Source: Leucobacter luti (GTDB taxonomy: Bacteria; Actinomycetota; Actinomycetes; Actinomycetales; Microbacteriaceae). Taken from it: 64,000 nucleotides of DNA. The DNA lies in NCBI RefSeq assembly GCF_019464495.1, contig NZ_CP080492.1, forward strand, positions 2,728,001-2,792,000, given 5' to 3'. The notes below the pieces were generated by a model. That model worked only from the letters and a program-made list of their open reading frames with translations, was not told the DNA's origin and ran no database searches. Below are positions 59,267 through 64,000 of this stretch, in pieces. The translations under genes were made by a program, and so were the position numbers. The first letter of the stretch is position 1, and each line of letters starts with the position of its first letter.

Positions 59267-60190
59267 GTGGACGAATTCGACGAAGACCTCATCCGTGCGT
59301 TGCAACTCGATGGGCGGGCGCAGTTCTCCGCCCTCGCGGCGCAGCTCGGAGTGCACCGCACCGTGGTGGCTCAGCGTGTGCACGAACTGCTGTCGACCGA
59401 GGAGATCCGCATCCTCGCGGCGGTTCACCCCCGAGCTGTGGGGCTTCCAGTGCAGGTCAACCTACAGTTTCGAATCAGCGGGCCGACTTCGCCAGTGTTT
59501 GAGCGGCTGCTCGAATTCACCAATGTCGTGTTCTTGTCCGAGATTAGCGGGCAGTCCCAAGGCGTTGTCGAAGTGTGGGCGGCATCGCTCGACGAGATGG
59601 GCCGCTCAGTGCGAGCGATCCAGGCGATTCCCGGAGTGGGGGAAGTGCAGTTCACGATCTATGACCGCGTGTTGCGCCGACTGCGGCTCGGTGAGGATCC
59701 GGATCCCACGGAGCTCGCATTCGACTCGTTCGACATTGAGCTGATGGGAGAACTGCAGACCGATGGTCGCTTGACCTTCGGTGAGCTTGCGCGGCGGACG
59801 GGGCGCTCTGCCTCGGCGTGCCGGGCTCGAGTGCTGCGATTGCTGGAGTCGGGAGTGATGCGAATCGGCGCGGTCCGCAGCCGGCGCAACGCGACCACCT
59901 CGGTGCTTGCGGGTGTGGGAATCATGCTTTCGGGAGATGCCGATGGGCTCGACTCCGCTGAGGAGCTCCTCCTCACGATTCCCACGATTGAGTTCGGGGC
60001 CCGCACGCTCGGGCGCTACGGCCTGATCGCCACGATTGCTGCCCGCTCGATTGCGGACTACACAGAGATTGTGCGCACGATCAGGGAGCATCCGAGCGTG
60101 TCCCGGGTGGAGACCTGGGTGCACGCGTATGTCTGGCTTGAGCGCTATGAGTGGAGTCTTGATCGCCTGGAGCGATTGCAGGAAGGGTGA
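59267..60190 (+). CDS. Two-headed Lrp/AsnC family regulator
   Basis: A 307-residue regulator with two Lrp units in tandem. The first HTH is EDLIRALQLDGRAQFSALAAQLGVHRTVVAQRVHEL with a ligand (RAM-like) domain to about residue 145; the second is IELMGELQTDGRLTFGELARRTGRSASACRARVLRLL followed by another ligand domain. Double-unit Lrp proteins are typical of actinobacteria. It starts GTG at 59267. Divergent from the amidohydrolase/transporter/ThDP genes, it is the likely regulator of that catabolic block. Confidence 0.9.
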   Translation: MDEFDEDLIRALQLDGRAQFSALAAQLGVHRTVVAQRVHELLSTEEIRILAAVHPRAVGLPVQVNLQFRISGPTSPVFERLLEFTNVVFLSEISGQSQGVVEVWAASLDEMGRSVRAIQAIPGVGEVQFTIYDRVLRRLRLGEDPDPTELAFDSFDIELMGELQTDGRLTFGELARRTGRSASACRARVLRLLESGVMRIGAVRSRRNATTSVLAGVGIMLSGDADGLDSAEELLLTIPTIEFGARTLGRYGLIATIAARSIADYTEIVRTIREHPSVSRVETWVHAYVWLERYEWSLDRLERLQEG

Positions 60191-60234
60191 GCCGCCGTCG
60201 ACGGTGGGGCTTCCTACTGCGCCCGGGCGCTGTC

Positions 60235-61224
60235 TCAGCCTGACGCGCGCGGGATGAGGGGGGAGGGGACGGTCCAGCGCACCGGAGAGGTCGGGCGTTC
60301 ACTGTCGAGGAGATCGAGCATGAGCTCGGCGCAGCGGCGTCCGAACAGCCGGGGCTGGAGATCGATGGCCGTGATGGGGGGCGTGTGGAATGCCATCATC
60401 GGGCTATCGACGCCCGACACGAGGCGCACGTCGGTGCCGAGCGACTTTCCGAGACTCCGAAGGATGCCGGCGATTCGCATGGCAATCCCGTCTCCCGCGG
60501 CGAACACGGCGTCGCAGCCAGACTTCGCGTCGAAGAAATCCGCGAGATCGCGCACCAGCTCCTCATTCGTGTCATGGATGCTGACGGAGGCGATCCGGGG
60601 GGTGACGCCGCGTTCAGCGCACCATGCGAGGTACCCGCGCTCGAGCTCCACTGACCATTCGGACACGCGCTCGATCTGCAGTAGCCCGGGGCGCCGAGAG
60701 CCAGCGGTGAGGAAGCGATCGTAGATGAGTCGCACGGTCTCCTCGTTGGGGGACTCGACGAGGCCCCAGGGTGAGCCTGCTTCTGGCGGTGGGCGGTCGC
60801 CGGTTACGGTGGGGAGATTCTGTGACAGGATCTCCGCGACGCCCGGGTCGTCGCTATGCGGTTCGATGAGAATGAAGCCGTCAACGCGAGGGAACGCGTC
60901 AGCGCGACGCCCGTGCGCGACGTTGGGGAGCAGTGTCACCGAGCTGCCTTCGAGGTGGAGCGCCTCGGCAATGCCGGTGGTGACCTCCGAGTAGTAGCCG
61001 AAGTGCACAGCCGTGCTCGGAAGATAGAGCCCAATTGCGCCGACTTTGGCCTGGCGCAGGGCGCGGCCGACCGGGTTCGGGCGGTAGCCGAGACGTGCGG
61101 CGGCCTCAAGTACTCGGTCGCGCGTGCGCTCGGATACGCCCGGTTTGCCATTTAGCGCGAGTGAGGCGGCCGCGGTCGACACCCCTACGTCACGCGCAAC
61201 ATCGGCGAGTGTGGTGGGGGACAT
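60235..61224 (-). CDS. LacI family transcriptional regulator
   Basis: A 329-residue LacI/GalR repressor. HTH TLADVARDVGVSTAAASLALNGKPGVSERTRDRVLEAAARLGYRPN (with hinge helix) and a periplasmic-binding-like effector domain (VDGFILIEPHSDDPGVAEIL, AVFAAGDGIAMRIAGIL). It is divergent from the second amidohydrolase gene; the 32-bp palindrome between them is its likely operator. Confidence 0.93.
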   Translation of the reverse strand: MSPTTLADVARDVGVSTAAASLALNGKPGVSERTRDRVLEAAARLGYRPNPVGRALRQAKVGAIGLYLPSTAVHFGYYSEVTTGIAEALHLEGSSVTLLPNVAHGRRADAFPRVDGFILIEPHSDDPGVAEILSQNLPTVTGDRPPPEAGSPWGLVESPNEETVRLIYDRFLTAGSRRPGLLQIERVSEWSVELERGYLAWCAERGVTPRIASVSIHDTNEELVRDLADFFDAKSGCDAVFAAGDGIAMRIAGILRSLGKSLGTDVRLVSGVDSPMMAFHTPPITAIDLQPRLFGRRCAELMLDLLDSERPTSPVRWTVPSPLIPRASG

Positions 61225-61304
61225 GGGGCTCCGGTGGGGTGTGGGGCGCTCGAACAGGTGAGGCCTGCGCGAGTTGCCGATTCTCTGGACTCAATGCTAT
61301 CGTG

Positions 61305-61336
61305 CACTTAATCGATTTAGCTAAATCGATTAAGTG
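61305..61336. promoter_or_regulatory. 32-bp perfect palindrome, double LacI operator
   Basis: CACTTAATCGATTTAG (61305-61320) followed immediately by its exact complement (61321-61336). It holds two ATCGAT cores, centred 14 bases apart, each a LacI-like half-palindrome with a CG centre. It lies midway between divergent lacI and the amidohydrolase gene, 44 bases before the latter. Confidence 0.85.
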
Positions 61337-61379
61337 ACGTATTCGGGAGTCCTCGAGCACAACGGAGTCAGGAGACCAG

Positions 61380-63047
61380 GTGGAGCAGATCGCACTCGCA
61401 TTCGTTGGCGGGCACGTCTTTGACGGGAGCGGCGCGGACCCCGTGATCCTCGATGTCGGCGTGCTGGGCGATCGCATTGTCGCAGTTGGCGAAGCTGACG
61501 TGGCGGCCCGCACCGGCGCTGACACACGGGTGATCGACCTCACAGGTAAACTCCTGCTCCCCGGCATTATCGACTCGCACGTGCACCCGATCGAGGGCGG
61601 GCTCGAGCGACTTGGCTGTGACCTGTCCGGCGGGTGGACCCGCGAGGACTACCTGGAAACCGTGAGCGCCTACGTCGCAGCACACCCAGATACAGAGTGG
61701 ATTCTCGGTGGCGGCTGGCAGATGGCTGCATTCCCTGGTGGCTTCCCGCTGGCGGCCGATCTCGATGCGATCTGCTCCGATCGGCCGATGGCGATTTCGA
61801 ACAGGGATCACCACAGCACGTGGGTCAACAGTGAGGCACTGCGGCGCGCTGGGATCACACGGGACACCCCAGATCCAGCCGACGGGACGATCGAGCGCGA
61901 TAGCGATGGTCACCCGACCGGCACGCTGCATGAGGGAGCGCGCATGCTCGTGCTCCGGCTCGCCCCCGAGCCCACCGCAACGGACATGCGCGCCGCGCTG
62001 CTCGCCGCGCAGGAGTACCTGCACGCCTTCGGAATCACCGCCTGGCAGGACGCCCTGATTGGTGACTACGGCAACCATAGTTCGCAGGAGGTGCACGTGT
62101 ACCGCGCTGCGTTTGACTCGGGCGAGCTCCATGCTCGGGTCAACGGCGCACTCTGGTGGGACCGCGAGGGTGGAGCTGAGCAGATCGCCGAGCTCGAGGC
62201 CGTTCGTGCTGAGCACCAGGGTGACGACTTCCGACTCACAACGGTCAAGATCATGCAGGACGGCGTGGTGGAGAACAAGACGGCAGCGGTGAGCGCGCCC
62301 TACCTCGCCCCCGGCTGTGCATGCGGGGACGCCTCCGACACTGGGATCTCGTTCATCGAGCCAGCTGAGCTCGCGCGCATCGTCACCGCGTTCGACGCCC
62401 GAGGGGTGCAGCTTCACTTCCATGCGATCGGAGATCGAGGCGTGGCCGAGTGTCTCGATGCCGTCGCGGCAGCACGCGCGGCGAACGGAGACACCGGTCC
62501 GACGCACCACATCGCCCACCTCCAGGTGGTACGCCCTGCAGATCTGCCCCGATTCGCTGAGCACCGCGTCGCGGCGAACATGCAACCGCTCTGGGCCTCC
62601 TACGATCCGCAGATGGTGGATCTCAACGTGCCGCTTATCGGCGCTGAACGAGCCGGGTGGCAGTATCCCTTCCGGAGCATTCTCGAGCACGGCGGCCAAC
62701 TGGTCGCGGGATCTGATTGGCCTGTGACCACCGCGGACCCGTGGCTCGGGATGCACGTCGCCGTGAACCGGCAGCACCCGGACGGACACCCGGATCGCAA
62801 CGCCCGTGTATTTGTGCCCGAGCAACGGCTGGAACTCGGCGAAGCACTGCGCGCCTATACACGCGGTGGGGCGGAAATCAACGGCTGGGATCACGAGCAA
62901 GGGGCGATCGTACCTGGCGCGATCGCCGATCTCGTGATCGTGGACCGAAACCCGTTCCTCGGGCCGATCGAGGAGATTGCAGCGACCACGACCGTCGAGA
63001 CCTTCTCGCGCGGCCGATCGGTGTACCGCGCAGCTCAGGCGTCCTAG
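61380..63047 (+). CDS. YtcJ-like amidohydrolase (second copy)
   Basis: A 555-residue relative of the gene at 57404. Metal motif HVH in LPGIIDSHVHPIEGG, HFHAIGDRGVAE, HHIAHLQVV and SDWPVTTADPWLG (late Asp), with the C-terminal QGAIVPGAIADLVIVDRNPF. Starts GTG at 61380 behind AGGAG. It is followed by the amino-acid-type binding lipoprotein, suggesting hydrolysis of an imported N-acyl or cyclic amino-acid derivative. Expression is probably repressed by the adjacent LacI protein. Confidence 0.88.
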   Translation: MEQIALAFVGGHVFDGSGADPVILDVGVLGDRIVAVGEADVAARTGADTRVIDLTGKLLLPGIIDSHVHPIEGGLERLGCDLSGGWTREDYLETVSAYVAAHPDTEWILGGGWQMAAFPGGFPLAADLDAICSDRPMAISNRDHHSTWVNSEALRRAGITRDTPDPADGTIERDSDGHPTGTLHEGARMLVLRLAPEPTATDMRAALLAAQEYLHAFGITAWQDALIGDYGNHSSQEVHVYRAAFDSGELHARVNGALWWDREGGAEQIAELEAVRAEHQGDDFRLTTVKIMQDGVVENKTAAVSAPYLAPGCACGDASDTGISFIEPAELARIVTAFDARGVQLHFHAIGDRGVAECLDAVAAARAANGDTGPTHHIAHLQVVRPADLPRFAEHRVAANMQPLWASYDPQMVDLNVPLIGAERAGWQYPFRSILEHGGQLVAGSDWPVTTADPWLGMHVAVNRQHPDGHPDRNARVFVPEQRLELGEALRAYTRGGAEINGWDHEQGAIVPGAIADLVIVDRNPFLGPIEEIAATTTVETFSRGRSVYRAAQAS

Positions 63048-63133
63048 CTTCGCACTCCCGCCCTCTTTCGTCCCCGCACCACTTCCATACTCACGTCACA
63101 TCCACCCCCATCCGCATGCATTGGAGCATCGAT

Positions 63134-64000
63134 ATGACCCGTTTCGCCCAGTTCTCACATCGCACTCGTCCCGTCACCGCGAGCGCAGCAGTCGTCGTGG
63201 CTGCCGGCCTCGTATTCGGACTCGCAGCTTGTGCCCCGCAAGCTGTGGAACCCACCGCTGATCGCCAGAGCGGCGTCGATGTCACGGAGCTCACCATCGA
63301 CACGAGTGCAGCTGCGCTGCTCCCGAAGGACGTGGCCGAGGCGGGCACCCTCGTCGTCGGCGTCGACCCCACCTATGCGCCGAACGAGTTCAAAGATCCG
63401 AACGGCGCCCCCATCGGCTGGGAGATCGACCTGATCGATGCCGCGGCAGCCAAGCTCGGCCTCACGACGGACTACCGGGTCGCGAAGTTCGACAACATCG
63501 TGCCGAGCATCCTCGGCGAGAAATACGACCTCGGTCTTGGCGGCTACTACGACACGAAGAAGCGACAGGAAACGCTCGACATGATCGACTTCTTCGCGGC
63601 AGGCAACCAGTTCGCAGCCCCAGCGGACGCTCCGATCACCGACGAACTTGACGCGTGTGGCCTGAAAGTCGGGGCCCAGAACGGCGGCTCCGCCGCACTT
63701 GAGTATCTCCCGGCGCTGCAGGACCGCTGCGCCGACGCAGGCGAGGGAGCCATTGAGGTGCTGGGGTACGAGACACAGGACGAGCAGACTGCTGCACTCA
63801 AGCTGGGTCGCATCGAGGCCATGGTCTCCGATTCACCAGTGACAAGCTACGCCGTGAAGCTGAGCGAGGGCGAGTTTGTCGCGTCCCCAGTGTTCGATCA
63901 GATTCTCTCGGGCGCACCGGTCAACAAGGATCGCGGCGAGTTCGCCGAGGCCATGCGCTCTGCCATCCAAGGTCTGCTGGAAGACGGCACCTACAGCGAG
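63134..64000 (+). CDS. Family 3 amino-acid ABC transporter substrate-binding lipoprotein (3' truncated)
   Basis: The first 289 residues of a binding lipoprotein; the frame is still open at base 64000. Signal peptide ends LAAC (lipid Cys33). The mature part begins GTLVVGVDPTYAPNEFKDPNGAPIGWEIDLIDAAAAKLGL, the SBP_bac_3 signature, with later DLGLGGYYDTKKRQE and ALKLGRIEAMVSDSPV. It should bind an amino acid or a related amide. It follows the LacI-controlled amidohydrolase by 86 bases and the permease/ATPase genes are presumably beyond the window. Confidence 0.9.
   Translation, partial: MTRFAQFSHRTRPVTASAAVVVAAGLVFGLAACAPQAVEPTADRQSGVDVTELTIDTSAAALLPKDVAEAGTLVVGVDPTYAPNEFKDPNGAPIGWEIDLIDAAAAKLGLTTDYRVAKFDNIVPSILGEKYDLGLGGYYDTKKRQETLDMIDFFAAGNQFAAPADAPITDELDACGLKVGAQNGGSAALEYLPALQDRCADAGEGAIEVLGYETQDEQTAALKLGRIEAMVSDSPVTSYAVKLSEGEFVASPVFDQILSGAPVNKDRGEFAEAMRSAIQGLLEDGTYSE

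Noticed and set aside
61368..62900. 510-codon minus-strand frame opposite the second amidohydrolase
   Set aside because: Antisense to a full-length amidohydrolase with intact motifs; its composition is that of a complementary shadow and no start signal is visible.
57404..63047. The two YtcJ-like amidohydrolases as a recent duplication
   Set aside because: They share fold and motifs but differ widely in sequence, start codon context and regulation, so they are old paralogues or independent acquisitions.
1..64000. tRNA, rRNA, CRISPR array, transposase or phage integrase
   Set aside because: I saw no tRNA-like cloverleaf, rRNA stretch, regularly spaced repeat or mobile-element gene, so the island shows no direct sign of recent transfer.

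Overview
The window is high-GC DNA (by eye about two thirds G+C), with frequent GTG starts, many ATGA/GTGA gene overlaps, actinobacterial lipoproteins and a SigK/RskA/DipZ/MPT83-like module. This points to a high-GC Gram-positive actinobacterium. A Leucobacter-like member of the Microbacteriaceae is my guess, not something the sequence proves. I see no rRNA, tRNA, CRISPR array, insertion sequence or phage gene.

Region 1 (1-25.9 kb) looks like a catabolic island for indolic or aminoaromatic compounds. On the minus strand, a branched-chain-type ABC transporter (livK-G-F-H-M) runs into an indolepyruvate-type ferredoxin oxidoreductase (iorA, frameshifted iorB). A PaaX regulator, a VOC protein, a PaaI-like thioesterase and a RidA protein follow. 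On the plus strand come an FAH-family hydrolase, a TesB-like thioesterase, a two-domain anthraniloyl-CoA/salicylyl-CoA monooxygenase-reductase, an isatin hydrolase-like cyclase and a second RidA protein. A minus-strand operon then encodes an SDR, a StyA-like flavoprotein with the residue fingerprint of indole monooxygenases, its flavin reductase and a CrtI-like FAD enzyme, next to AraC (two frameshifts) and IclR regulators. The parts fit an aerobic route indole -> dioxindole/isatin -> isatinate -> (IorAB acting on this aryl-2-oxoacid) 2-aminobenzoyl-CoA -> ring hydroxylation/reduction. Such a route would need no CoA ligase, and none is present. This is inference and is the main lead of the window.

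Region 2 (26-37 kb) is an envelope and redox block: RskA-SigK, DipZ, an MPT83-like fasciclin lipoprotein, a DUF6153-like protein, a 37-residue membrane protein, an M23 peptidase, CtaG and a DsbA-like thioredoxin. DNA photolyase, an AlkD-like repair protein and a MarR regulator follow.

Region 3 (37-50 kb) holds an SDR lacking its catalytic Tyr, a two-component system, a CopB-type copper ATPase behind a CsoR-like operator, SoxR with a textbook SoxR-type promoter driving an apparently leaderless MFS gene, an FBP-domain protein, TetR, the copper lipoprotein CueP, a PACE-family efflux protein behind a strong promoter with repeated half-sites, and an SDR/MarR pair.

Region 4 (50-64 kb) holds two SDRs, a GNAT, a pirin and two small catabolic clusters. 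One has a D-2-hydroxyacid dehydrogenase, a ThDP enzyme, an MHS-family transporter, a YtcJ-like amidohydrolase and a two-headed Lrp regulator. The other has a LacI regulator, a 32-bp perfect palindrome, a second YtcJ-like amidohydrolase and an amino-acid-type binding lipoprotein that runs off the end.
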